In this document: positions 8,768-17,934 of the stretch, in pieces | How positions within the stretch are numbered: the first letter of the stretch is position 1 | Layout of the letters: the number at the start of each line of letters is the position of its first letter | Source: G039954875 sp047528275 | GTDB taxonomy: Bacteria > Bacteroidota > Bacteroidia > Flavobacteriales > Blattabacteriaceae | Direction of reading: 5' to 3' | Assembly: GCA_047528275.1 (NCBI GenBank) | Contig: CP180023.1 | Location: 1,302,001 to 1,366,000 of the forward strand | DNA: 64,000 nucleotides | The notes under the pieces: model-generated | The model's input: the letters and a program-made list of their open reading frames with translations, nothing else | What the model was told of the DNA's origin: nothing | The model's database searches: none | Program-made: the position numbers and the translations under genes

Positions 8768-9905
8768 ATGTACCTTGGTATACAAAAGATCTCTATCTGT
8801 CAAAACCTAAAAAGTTTATCACCGATCCGCTATAGCATGCTGGATTTTATTACGTCCAAGAGGCTTCCTCAATATTTCGAGAGCATATTTTGAAGTTTTT
8901 ATACCATACTGAAGATCCCGAAATCATCTTATACCTCTGTGCTACTCCAGGAGGAAAGACTACCTTGCTAGCAACCAATTTCATAAAATCTCTACTCATA
9001 GTCAACGAAGCGATACGCAGTCGCACAAAGCCACTTGCCATTTATAGAAAATGTTATCAAATCGAGCAATCCCAATGTCGTGTTCACCAATAAAGATCCG
9101 AAAGAATTGGGTAATTTCATCGCCTCTTTTGATCTGATCATCATTGATGCATCTTTCTCAGGAAAAGGATTATTCAGAAAAATTCATACAGTACCGCAGT
9201 ATAAAATACTCGAGTGCTCGACTTTTATATATCAAGATAAAATGGATATTTTTTGATACTTGGGACCTACTTAAACCAGGAAGTCATCTGATCTACTCGA
9301 CTTGTACTTTCAATCCGGAAGAAAACGAAAACAATCTCGCCTATTGCATCCAAATACTTAATTTTGATTTGCTAGAAATCCCTTTTCCAGAGTATTGGAA
9401 GATCTATTCAGTAAAAAGGGTAGGATTTTCGGTTAGTATTTTTATCCCCACCACATCAAATGTGAAGCCTTTTTTGGTTTCATGCTCTGAAAAAATATAC
9501 AACATCTCCAAAAATGGTTTTTTACAAAAAGGGAAGGATTCCTTTTTTACCCATCAACAAGACTGATAGTGAGGAAATCCACTCCTGGATAAGGGCCAAT
9601 ACAATCGATATATTAGGATTTGTGAGAGATGGAAACTCGATCTATACCCTAGATTAAAAGTATGTTGAATATTTGAACGTTTTAAAGGCATCAATGAGCA
9701 CTATCTACCAATGAACCCTATTGAGTGAAACAGAAAAAAAGCCCTTCGTTTTTGGAATTACCTGAAGCCTTGAATTACCTGTGCGGACAACAACTCGATG
9801 CAAACGGAAACATAGGATGGGAAACTGTTTCCTTCCAAAGGTAACGGCTTGATTGAATTAAACACCTAAATATCATAGCAATAATAGCTATCCCAAAACA
9901 CAGAC
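8768..9905 (+). pseudogene. rsmF: RsmF-type 16S rRNA (cytosine-C5)-methyltransferase, 5'-truncated and frameshifted
   Basis: After the poly-G run the frame reads VPWYTKDLYLSKP, then ITDPL, matching about residue 50 onward of the NOL1/NOP2/Sun family. SAM motif I is LYLCATPGGKTTLLA. The motif IV catalytic loop, normally DAPCSGEG, reads DASFSGKGLF, so its Pro-Cys is gone. The second catalytic cysteine loop YSTCTFNPEEN remains. The C-terminal domain is visible as LPEALNYLCGQQLDANG up to about 9905. Several frameshifts (near 8830, 9080, 9210 and 9540) and stops confirm decay. The first 50 or so codons are replaced by the lipoprotein stub. Confidence 0.85.
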
Positions 9906-10674
9906 TATTAAAATTATTAATTTATTTACCTATTTTAATGAATAATTAAAACCTAATTATCAAAAACATAGAAATTAATTTAATTTATAAAAAAAACATT
10001 AGATAATGTTTTTAATTAAAAGTTTTTCGTTTAATTTTACTTTCCATTGATCTAAAAACATCAAATCTATATCAAAAAGTATCTTCATCACCCCAAAAAA
10101 CTATCAATCTTCTTTCTCACTGATGGAAGTCGAAGCAGGCATCAAAGCACTGAAAGATTACTTCAAAAAAATAAACAATACACTCGTTATAAGCAAAATA
10201 TCCGACCCAATTTCTGTCTTCCTAGATACTTGGATTCAATGGTAATTTAAATGGTACAGAAACCCTAGTCTACTTCCAAGAAAACCATGTAGAAGATGAG
10301 CTATCGTAAGCTGATTCTGCTTTCCGGCAGCACGCCTGAATATGAGAAAAAGAGCCAAGAGGTAAAGATAAAAACATCCTCATCCAAGAGCTTATTCAAA
10401 GTAGCGGGGTCAAGATGATGGAATAGCCTGCCATTTTAACTCTAAACGAACCAATCATTTCATCTTAAGAATATAAAAATTAAACCAACATGAGAAAGAA
10501 GGATTCTTCTATAAAAGATATAAATTAAATGTCAAATAATCAAGGTATAGTCCTTACTCTAAGCTAAGTGATCAGTTATTTCTCAAATCGATATTACAAA
10601 AGCTTCACATGGTAGATATCGATACCATAGCGGAAGTGAAAAAAAAATAAAAATATATTACATAATTTATTAAA
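9906..10674. other. Decayed AT-rich spacer
   Basis: 9906-10110 is AT-rich with no gene. From about 10120 a plus-strand frame reads MEVEAGIKALKDYFKKINN, then SKISDPISVFLDTWIQ, and after a shift GTETLVYFQENHVEDEL. It looks like a real but broken protein that I cannot name. Nothing else is recognisable. Confidence 0.35.
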
Positions 10675-10936
10675 CTTAATAGAAATATAAATATTAATGA
10701 GGAGGAGGATGGTAATATCTCCTTACATATCGCCATCAAAGAAAACCGTGAAAAAAAAATTATTGAATTACTACTTAAAAAGAAAAAAATATTAATGCTA
10801 ATAATAATACCCCTTGCATATCGCTATCAAAAAAGGCAACAAAAAGATTACCAATTTGCTGCTTGAGGAGAATACTGATGGATCATTCAAGTTGGAAATA
10901 GATGCAGATAATATAAAAACAATTGGATTTAGTTAA
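10675..10936 (+). pseudogene. Ankyrin-repeat protein fragment
   Basis: Two consecutive ankyrin repeats can be read across two single-base shifts: DGNISLHIAIKENREKKIIE then LLLKKK, followed by NINANNNTPLHIAIKKGNKK then ITNLLLEE. The pattern (G-x-TPLHxAI...GxxxIxxLLL) is unmistakable. Ankyrin repeats bind proteins and are common effector modules in symbionts of amoebae and insects. The frameshift lies in the first helix-turn of repeat two, in a run of A. No start or upstream repeats are visible, so only a small part of the gene remains. Confidence 0.75.
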
Positions 10937-12540
10937 TAAAAAAAACAATACAAATTCTAATAACTCCTAGCAATTCATCAAAGCGTTATTAGAACCATCT
11001 AGGCCGAGCACTTCTGGGGTGAAAAGAACTTTGTATAATACAGGGAGTGATTTTAATAGTGAAAAGTTTAAGGTGAATATTGATATTCAGGTGCTTCCAA
11101 AATGGGAAATACAAATCAAGGTGGAAATCCACCTAATAAACAAAGAACTGATCCGGAATTAGATCCGAATCCTACCTTAAATTCAGGGATATAAATAAAG
11201 ATCCAGAGAGAGGATATTGTGGAAATAAAACTCATTTTGAGTGTAACAGATAAAATGAAAAGTTGGAATGCAAATTTATAGGAATGAATAAAGCTTGATA
11301 GCACGCTCCTCGGATGAGAATAGTCGATTTTTACAACATCTTATGGGAGAAAAAAGTATAAAGCTGATGTTTTCTCTGTAAGATTATGTAAATTTTCTTT
11401 TTAGAGGACTACGTCCTACACAGGGGTAAGAAGTAAACCATCAAGAGCGCCCAGTAGGCGAACAAAGTCAATGCGATACAGTATTGACTATAGGCTAATT
11501 TTCAAGAGTTATTCAAGAAATCTTTATGATGTACTGTTTCTTTCAGATGGCAAGAATGAATTTTTTCTCTACGTCGATGCGGTCCAGCTTTTGTATCTGA
11601 TCATAGAGAACTTAAAAAGGGTTTATGGAGCTCAAGACTATCAAGTAGGGGACGTGCCTGATACGCCAGTAAAGAACCTTCGCTTCTCAGATCAAAATAT
11701 TTATCAAGCCCTTCATCAAGTTATGCAGAGAATTTTCACTCGAACACGAATGGGTGGGTAAAGACCTTATTAAGGCTGGCTAAAAGCATAGGTAAGGATA
11801 CATGAATTGTATTAGAATTTAAAAATGGATTTCATTGGTATCAAGTTGGATTAGTTACAAAAACGAAGGCCTCATCACTTGTTTATATCCTTACAGAGGT
11901 AAGAAAAATATCACATCAAACTATCGAAATGAGGCCGAGCATTTGCAGCTTTCGAAAAATTTCTTGGAAAAAAACATCGAGTAATATGAGATCATTGAGG
12001 TGGTCAAAATTTTTGAAGAAATTTATCCACACAGGGGAGGCAAAGTAACAACCATTAATAGAAAAGACCCCTTGATATTTAATAATGATACAATGGATTT
12101 TGATCTCAACGAGTAATTTATCCTGGGAGTTACGGACCAAGGTAACCTTTAATAGTGGAAATTTATCAGGCTATGAGATGGAGATCCATACCTATAATTC
12201 GGAAAGGAAAGAATTCAATCTTGTGGGATATGAAGACGAACGGATCCGCCAAGCAGCCCAATGAACATTTTAAAATAAAGATGGAAGATTCCTATTCATA
12301 ATATCATGATGCCTAAGGTATATGTAAAAAATGCGGGAGAGGAGCTAGGGTAAAAAAGCTCAAGAGTATCTTGAGCGCTAGAACCAGAGTAAGGTGGAAT
12401 AAAACTTGCACAAAGGCACAGATACAACTTCCGATGAATCCTATACCATTTAGAACAAGATCTAAATGATTCTTAGATCAGTTAATGCTCAGAAATAGTT
12501 TAAAATACCAGATGGATGTCTTTTTGTTGCATATCTCCCA
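10937..12540 (+). other. Unidentified decayed protein-coding relic
   Basis: Several plus-strand frames read like protein but match no family I know. An open stretch at 11471-11761 (96 codons) holds LYVDAVQLLYLIIENLKRVY and VKNLRFSDQNIYQALHQVM. Further on come EIIEVVKIFEEIYPHRGGK, NDTMDFDLNE, EVTDQGN-like and EMEIHTYNSERKEFNLVGYE. They could be one gene of about 1 kb with many shifts. Before it, 11090-11190 gives a polar Asn/Pro-rich piece (GNTNQGGNPPNKQRTDPELD). Confidence 0.35.
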
Positions 12541-12569
12541 AGACCTATTCAAATTTGTTTTAGTGATAT

Positions 12570-13107
12570 ATCGAGTCAATGAACGAAGATAATAAGTATC
12601 AAATCCACTACTTTTTTTCATCCAGATTCATGTAATACATACAATAGTCTGCAACCAATTCGCAGATAAAAACTTGACCGATATTCATACCCTTGAGGTA
12701 AGCTTCCAAACCGATATCATACAGATGTAGAGGTTATCAAAAATTCGCTATATATCTATCTACATCTAGATACATACCTTTTCGGAAGATCACCTGGAGT
12801 CGGTGCATGTGCAAAGCTTTAGAAAAATCGACACCCATTGTGCCTTGTATGTAATTATCCAGCCATAAGACTTAATACCATCCCTCTATATTGAATCCAG
12901 TCAAAATCTTACTTACTAGGCGCTGATTGGACGGAAAGCTCTTGTGTGTAGGTGGATGCCAATTTTGGGTAACTACCCCACAACCAAGTCAATTTTTTTT
13001 GGATAGCATTGGACCTATGGGATGATTCGATCTCCTTCTGGAACGACCAAGATTTCGCCAGATAAAAAATCGTTTTGAATATCGATGATGAATAATGTTC
13101 GCTTCAT
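12570..13107 (-). pseudogene. pncA: Nicotinamidase/pyrazinamidase (isochorismatase fold)
   Basis: Starts MKRTLFIIDIQNDFLSGE, then VPEGDRIIP, the N-terminal strand with the catalytic aspartate of nicotinamidases. Joined frames continue DWHPPTH-like (worn), QGTMGVDFSKALHMH, VFRKGM and ICELVADYCMYY. The last matches the loop that should hold the catalytic cysteine (GLATDYCV in relatives; the Cys is still there). Stops at about 13016 and 12972 and shifts disable it. The enzyme turns nicotinamide into nicotinate for NAD salvage. No pncB is visible next to it. Confidence 0.75.
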
Positions 13108-13159
13108 AAGAAAATATTGCTATTTCTAAGGGTGGATTTACTTGGATCTTTTCAGAGCA

Positions 13160-13187
13160 TTGCCTGAAAAGATTTTTTTTACTTTTG
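13160..13187 (+). promoter_or_regulatory. Promoter upstream of the THX gene
   Basis: TTG at 13160-13162, 17-bp spacer, then TACTTTTG at 13180-13187, a perfect TAnnTTTG match. The inferred transcript start near 13194 leaves a leader of about 50 bp. Confidence 0.4.
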
Positions 13188-13245
13188 CTTTTCTCTGCCT
13201 ATAGACTATACTCATTGATAGGCACTAAATCTTTAAATCAAAACC

Positions 13246-13359
13246 ATGGGAAAAGGAGATCAAAAAACACGTAGAGGGAAAATCAATAGGGGTACTACTG
13301 GTAAGCTCCGTTTGAGTTTTAAAAACCTCAAAAACAATAGAAAAAAGGACAAGACGTAA
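13246..13359 (+). CDS. thx: 30S ribosomal protein THX
   Basis: A 37-codon gene. The product begins MGKGDQKTRRGKINRG and continues TTGKLR before a Lys/Asn-rich tail ending KKDKT. The MGKGDxKTxRGKI start is the hallmark of the small basic THX proteins that sit at the top of the 30S head in Bacteroidota and Thermus. The high charge and tiny size fit. A promoter of the local type lies upstream. A longer antisense frame (13225-13536) covers it but has no family match in this part. Confidence 0.85.
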   Translation: MGKGDQKTRRGKINRGTTGKLRLSFKNLKNNRKKDKT

Positions 13360-14189
13360 AAACAAAACAAAGAGCCACATCCGCATTACAATCCCAAGAC
13401 CTCGAGAGACCTTGCTTAAAAAAGTAATCTTAGGCACCTTTTCACTTTGTAAGGCCTTTTTGATGGCTTCGGGTTGTGTGTTTCTATTTTCTATCCATGT
13501 TTTCATGTCCTCATAGTTACCCTCACCTTGTAGCATCAGTATGGTACAAATGATTTTTTTCTATCGCGGTTTAGACATCTTAGCAAAGATCACTCAATAA
13601 GTATCGTCTGCATTGTGTTATATCGCGTTTTTTCTGGATCAGATAGTGAAGGTGGACTGTATTGACAATGCTATTAGATACTAATCTTACCAAATCGAAG
13701 AGACTAAATATATCATCATCGCATTGTAAATGTAAAATAACAAGGGGATTGGCAGTAGAAAAAACCACTAGTATTTGATCTCAGAAACCACCCCAACAGA
13801 TATCATCATATTTAAGAACATATAGATCTGTCTTACCATCGTCCCAGAGCATGTGCAGCAGCCAATACCAAGGCTTCGAAGAGAAGGGTCTCTTCTCACG
13901 ATAGTTCTGGAACTCGATCTGACTGCCTATGCTGCCTGAGCCTGCCTACTTTTAAAAGATTAATTCAGAGTTTAAACACAGACGTTAAATCGTAATAAAA
14001 TAAATTATTATTAATTTTTTATCACTACCCCATATCTCTGATCTAATCTATATCATTAAATCCCCTATAAGTAAATTCAATAGAGCAATGTATCACTCCA
14101 AACCGAATAAAATTTATATAGATTAATAATTAGAATTTTAATTTTATCAAAATGATATACAGATTTATACCAAATAAAACGAAATAATT
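13360..14189 (-). other. Decayed, unidentified minus-strand relic and AT-rich spacer
   Basis: On the minus strand, joined frames between about 13960 and 13370 read FSSKPWYWLLHMLWDDGKT, ANPLVILHLQCDDDIFSLF, HYLIQKKRDITQCRRY, and GNYEDMKTWIENRNTQPE then AIKKALQ. This reads like one broken protein ending in a hydrophobic helix, but I do not recognise it. From 13970 to 14190 the sequence is AT-rich without features. Confidence 0.3.
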
Positions 14190-14690
14190 TTAAAAAATTT
14201 AAGATATTTCTTACTATGCTCTTATCATGCACTTCATGCAATGATGAGCATCAAGCGCCTCTACAACCTCTATGATACTTAGAAAACCTACGATACTAAC
14301 GATGCCCACAAAGAGCATTAATCAAGAAAACCTTATAGGTAGTTGGAGAGTCGACATAGAAAAGATAGTCCCTCCCATCCCAGAAGAGTAAAAAATTCAT
14401 CTCATGAATACATATCAATATTCAATAGAAGACCATTTTAATATCATTAAACAATCATGTTGATTTCTCACTCATGATCAAAAATTTTTCTAGTTCTCCC
14501 GAGACCCCCCCCCCTATAAGATAGCAGGGAATAAAATGGACCATAGACAATGAATATAGATATAAAAAAAATCACGATCAATATCCTTACAAAGGAAAAT
14601 TTAATCATATATAATGAAATTCTATCAAACAAAAAAAAATTAAAAAAAATTGACATCAATTTCATCAAAAAAAAACTGATCATCGTTGAT
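14190..14690 (+). pseudogene. Lipocalin-like lipoprotein
   Basis: Reads FKIFLTMLLSCTSCNDEH with a plausible lipobox cysteine, then a stop. After a shift it gives ENLIGSWRVDIEK, the G-x-W start of lipocalin-like domains found in many Bacteroidota lipoproteins. Later pieces read THDQKFF, PPYKIAGNKM and ITINILTKENLIIY, the expected strands. A 10-C tract interrupts it. Function of the family is generally unknown; it would have been tethered to the outer membrane. The identification is moderate because the pieces are short. Confidence 0.4.
14505..14514. repeat. Poly-C tract, 10 bp
   Basis: Ten consecutive C inside the lipocalin-like relic, next to the PPYKIAGNKM strand. It is one of four such tracts in the first 16 kb. 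Confidence 0.85.
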
Positions 14691-14691
14691 G

Positions 14692-15261
14692 TCATGCATG
14701 GATGAAGGCGACTACCCAACATGCAGCTTGTCGTTGGGCTTGTTTCAGGTCATCATTAACCAAAACTTTATCAAATTGAGTAGCATAAGACCATTCATAA
14801 TGAGCCTTCTCTAGTCGTATGGCTATTGCGGTAGGAGACTCGGTCTGCCTGGATCGGATCCGGTGCTGGAGCTCTAACAAAGAGGGCGGTTGTACAAAGA
14901 TAGCCAAGGCGCATCCGGGATACTTTTTTTTCAAGTTCAATCCCCCTTTAACATCGATATCAAAGAGCACGTACCGACCAGTAGCCCAAATCCTTTGGAT
15001 CTCACTCTTGAGGGTACCATAAAACATCCCTGGATAGACTTCTTCCCACTCAGCAAATTCGCCTTTTTGTATTTTGGATTGAAAGGCTTTTAAGCTGATG
15101 AAGTAATAATCCTTTCCTTCCCTCTCATAAGAGCGTGCCGGTCGGGTGGTGCAGGAAATGGAAAACGCCAATGTAGGAAAGAGCGTAAGCAAATGATGAA
15201 CAATGGTGGTTTTACCCGAGCCTGAAGGGGCCGAAAATATGATAATCTTACCTGTATGCAT
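14692..15261 (-). CDS. gmk: Guanylate kinase
   Basis: Phosphorylates GMP to GDP with ATP. The 189-residue product has the P-loop SAPSGSGKTT (residues 10-19), the GMP-binding segments TTRPARSYEREGKDYYF and FDIDVKGGLNLK, and a normal length. The start is the ATG that overlaps the stop of yicC (TGATG); a TTG one codon upstream is less likely. The yicC-gmk pair is a common bacterial order, and here only the kinase survives. Translation would have been coupled to yicC. With that gene broken, expression now depends on whatever promoter remains upstream. Confidence 0.96.
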   Translation of the reverse strand: MHTGKIIIFSAPSGSGKTTIVHHLLTLFPTLAFSISCTTRPARSYEREGKDYYFISLKAFQSKIQKGEFAEWEEVYPGMFYGTLKSEIQRIWATGRYVLFDIDVKGGLNLKKKYPGCALAIFVQPPSLLELQHRIRSRQTESPTAIAIRLEKAHYEWSYATQFDKVLVNDDLKQAQRQAACWVVAFIHA

Positions 15262-16053
15262 CAAAGGATATTTAAGAATTGTTCTTTATTTTTTTCCAAT
15301 TCATCCTTCATTTGCACAACAATTTTTTGGATTTCGGCATGCTGGGAATTGATTCCCAAGATGTTGATATATCGGATTATCTCATGAATAATGAAACCGA
15401 ATTTTTTTCCCATGAAATGCAGACTCTTGTAGATTTTCTAATAAATAATCACAATGATTCTTCAATCGCAATATTTCTTCTGTGATGTCCCACTTTTCGA
15501 GGTAATAAATCAACCCTTCTTCCAGACGATTGAAATCAAGTTGCAAGGCCGACTGATTAAATGCATTTTGGATATTTTTCCGGATTGTTTTTTTTCGCAT
15601 CATCTCAAAAGGGGCGACCTGATCGAAGCAATTTAGAATATTTTTAATCCTGTAGATCAATTTCCCTTGCAGTACCCCACCCTCATTAGTTATAAATTTT
15701 TTCACCGCTGCAAGAAGCCTCATCGATCAGGTGATCAAGTTCTTGCCATTCGCATCCTTCTATATCGGCTTGTGAGATCTCTAAAACTTCAGGCATCCTC
15801 AAGGATAGTCTGAGATAATCGATCTCTCTAAAACCTAGGTTGACGGATTTGAATTCGTCCATATATGTATAAAATACCTCATTATTGCCTCGCAATAAAG
15901 TTTCGGCAATTTTTTACGGAATTCCCATTCTCTCTCACAATACCAAGCAGGCATGCGTAGACTCAAATCGAATTGTTTGCTATTGAAAATTTTGATCTTG
16001 ATAATGTTTTTTTTGTTGAAGTATTTTCTTTAGGTTTTCCTAAATCCAGTCAT
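15261..16053 (-). pseudogene. yicC: YicC-family endoribonuclease
   Basis: Begins MTGFRKT (normally MTGFG-), then after shifts FDLSLRMP-like, AETLLRGNNEVF and LRMPEVLEISQAD. Next come EAL-AAVKKFITNEGG, KWDITEEILRLKNHCDYLLE and finally IVVQMKDELEKNKEQFLNIL. These are the N- and C-terminal YicC regions in order. YicC proteins are involved in small-RNA and mRNA turnover. Breaks include stops near 15940, a shift near 15720 and a shift at an A7 run near 15390. The stop overlaps the gmk start codon. Confidence 0.85.
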
Positions 16054-16104
16054 CTATTCGAGCATAAGGATAGATTACTCTAGGGTCTTTATTTATCGTT
16101 TTGC

Positions 16105-16461
16105 ATTACCTCTAAGCAATCTTTGAATGCATCGAGTACCTACCCCCCCCCCTTGACTACCTATGAAAATGCGATTGCCCACCAAAAAGATAAGATGGGC
16201 TAATAAGGTGTACTCTTGCAAAATTCATCATCTATAGTCGGCCTCATTGATCGGTTTAGCATGGAAAACCAGTTGATGGTATTTTTGAGATTTTTGGTTG
16301 AATAGACTTTCATAACTACCTAATCGTTCCCTCATCTCCTGTAACTCTGCTTCAGTCACAGGGCGATTTTTGAGATGACACAGGACAAAATCCAAAAGAT
16401 CAAACGAAGCAAGTATCCGCCGACAAGTAGCACAGGTCTTCAAATGATAGACTTTCTTCAT
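16105..16461 (-). pseudogene. ArsC/Spx-family (arsenate-reductase-like) protein
   Basis: Reads MKKVYHLKTCATCRRI, with the CxxC site of the ArsC/Spx/YffB thioredoxin fold, then PVTEAELQEMRERLGS and INEADYR. Two tandem TGA codons follow in frame, after which ILQEYTLLAHLIFLVGNRIF continues with no shift. This is the expected C-terminal part (family: LIL..YxFLxRPxFLVGNRI). A 10-G run then breaks the last helix (LDAFKDCLEVM). Role of the family in Bacteroidota is unknown. The 85-codon frame before the stops could give only a truncated product. Confidence 0.75.
16143..16152. repeat. Poly-C tract, 10 bp
   Basis: Ten C on the plus strand, poly-G in the ArsC-like relic right after FIGSQ. Relatives have lysines here, so the run is an expansion inside former coding sequence. 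Confidence 0.85.
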
Positions 16462-16564
16462 AGACCCATTGTTTTCGAGGGTCAATTATAATCAAATATT
16501 TACTTTTACTGGGCCATTCTGATTTTGGCAAGCATAAACTTGAAAAATTCAATACAAAAGTACA

Positions 16565-17545
16565 ATGAAAAAAGTAGCTGTAGTCGGCGTCACTGGAATG
16601 GTCGGACGTGTGATTCTCCAAATTTTGGAGGAAAGAAATTTCCCAATAGATGTGTTGTATCCTGTAGCCTCAGAACGCTCCGTCGGGCAAGAAGTAATAT
16701 TCAAAAAAAAAGCTCACAAAATCATCAGTATAAAAAAGGCTATTTCTCTCAAACCCGATATCGCGCTCTTCTCAGCCGGTGGGGATACTTCTAAGACATG
16801 GGCACCACGATTTGCCGAAGTGGGCACTACGGTCATCGATAATTCATCAGTATGGCGTATGGATCCGACCAAAAAGCTTATCGTACCCGAAGTTAATGGT
16901 GCGATACTATCTACAGAAGATAAGATTATTGCCAATCCCAATTGCTCGACTATACAACTGGTGATGGTATTGTACCCTCTGCACCAGAAATACGGTATCC
17001 AGCGGGTAGTAGTATCTACCTATCAATCAGTCAGCGGGACAGGCAAAAAAGCCATAGATCAACTTGAAGCTGAGGTGCGCGGTGTACATACAGAGAAAGT
17101 TTATCCCCATCCCATATATCGCAATGCCTTACCTCACTGCGATGTTTTTGAAAGCGAAGGCTATACCAAAGAAGAACTCAAATTGATGCGAGAGCCAAAA
17201 AAGATCATGGATACCAATCACATTGCCATCACGGCTACAGCTGTACGCATCCCTGTAGTGGGTGGACACTCTGAGAGTGTAAATCTCACCCTCGAACGTG
17301 ACTTCGCCTTAGATAAAATACGTGAGCTCTTGGCCCGTTCGCCTGGCATCATCGTACAAGACCAACCAGAAAAAAACCTCTATCCCATGCCAATCCATGC
17401 CCACGGTAAAGACGAAGTCTTTGTCGGACGCATCCGAAGAGATCCTTCACAGCCCTATTCTCTACAACTTTGGATCGTAGCAGACAATCTACGCAAAGGC
17501 GCTGCAACCAATGCCGTACAGATCGCGGAACAGCTGCTGAAATAA
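16565..17545 (+). CDS. asd: Aspartate-semialdehyde dehydrogenase
   Basis: Reduces aspartyl phosphate to aspartate semialdehyde with NADPH, the branch point to lysine, diaminopimelate, threonine and methionine. The 326-residue product has the NADP loop GVTGMVG (residues 8-14), the acyl-enzyme cysteine in NPNCSTIQ (Cys127) and the general base in GGHSESV (His235). Length is normal. The ATG follows a short AT-rich leader. Intact and alone: no other lysine/threonine pathway gene lies nearby. Diaminopimelate for the cell wall is a plausible reason for retention. Confidence 0.96.
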   Translation: MKKVAVVGVTGMVGRVILQILEERNFPIDVLYPVASERSVGQEVIFKKKAHKIISIKKAISLKPDIALFSAGGDTSKTWAPRFAEVGTTVIDNSSVWRMDPTKKLIVPEVNGAILSTEDKIIANPNCSTIQLVMVLYPLHQKYGIQRVVVSTYQSVSGTGKKAIDQLEAEVRGVHTEKVYPHPIYRNALPHCDVFESEGYTKEELKLMREPKKIMDTNHIAITATAVRIPVVGGHSESVNLTLERDFALDKIRELLARSPGIIVQDQPEKNLYPMPIHAHGKDEVFVGRIRRDPSQPYSLQLWIVADNLRKGAATNAVQIAEQLLK

Positions 17546-17820
17546 AGAAAGCACAGACCAAGATTTATAAATCGTCCACGATCGACAGACGGAATGAATA
17601 TGTCATACCCTTAAATCATCCTTACTTCTTATACTTTCAAATATAAATATTTCATTCATATATATCAAAAAATATACAACTTTTATTTATACCTATTTTT
17701 AGAATCAATCATAGTAGATAGATAATTAAAACTATCATTTAAATCTAAATAGATAATAAATGAATAAGATTTGATATATAGAAAAAAGTATAATCTCTAG
17801 GATTTAAAATTTAAAGCCAT

Positions 17821-17848
17821 GATTATCAACTAATATAAGTTGATAATC
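17821..17848. terminator. Hairpin, possible terminator after asd
   Basis: A perfect 11-bp inverted repeat (GATTATCAACT) with a 6-base loop, followed by TTT. It lies about 275 bp after asd in AT-rich sequence without a gene. The T-run is short, so a terminator role is uncertain. Confidence 0.3.
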
Positions 17849-17934
17849 TTTATATAAAGATTCTAATCAAAGTAAACTATATAAATAAATTTATATGAAT
17901 TATAATATAAAATTAAATACTTCCTCCTTTTCAT

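Noticed and set aside
13225..13536. 103-codon minus-strand frame over the THX gene
   Set aside because: It overlaps a clear ribosomal protein on the other strand; only its first part (upstream of THX) looks like protein and it is treated as a relic.
14468..14722. 84-codon minus-strand frame overlapping the end of gmk
   Set aside because: It is the hydrophobic antisense of AT-rich sequence and a poly-C tract, and overlaps a plus-strand lipocalin-like relic.
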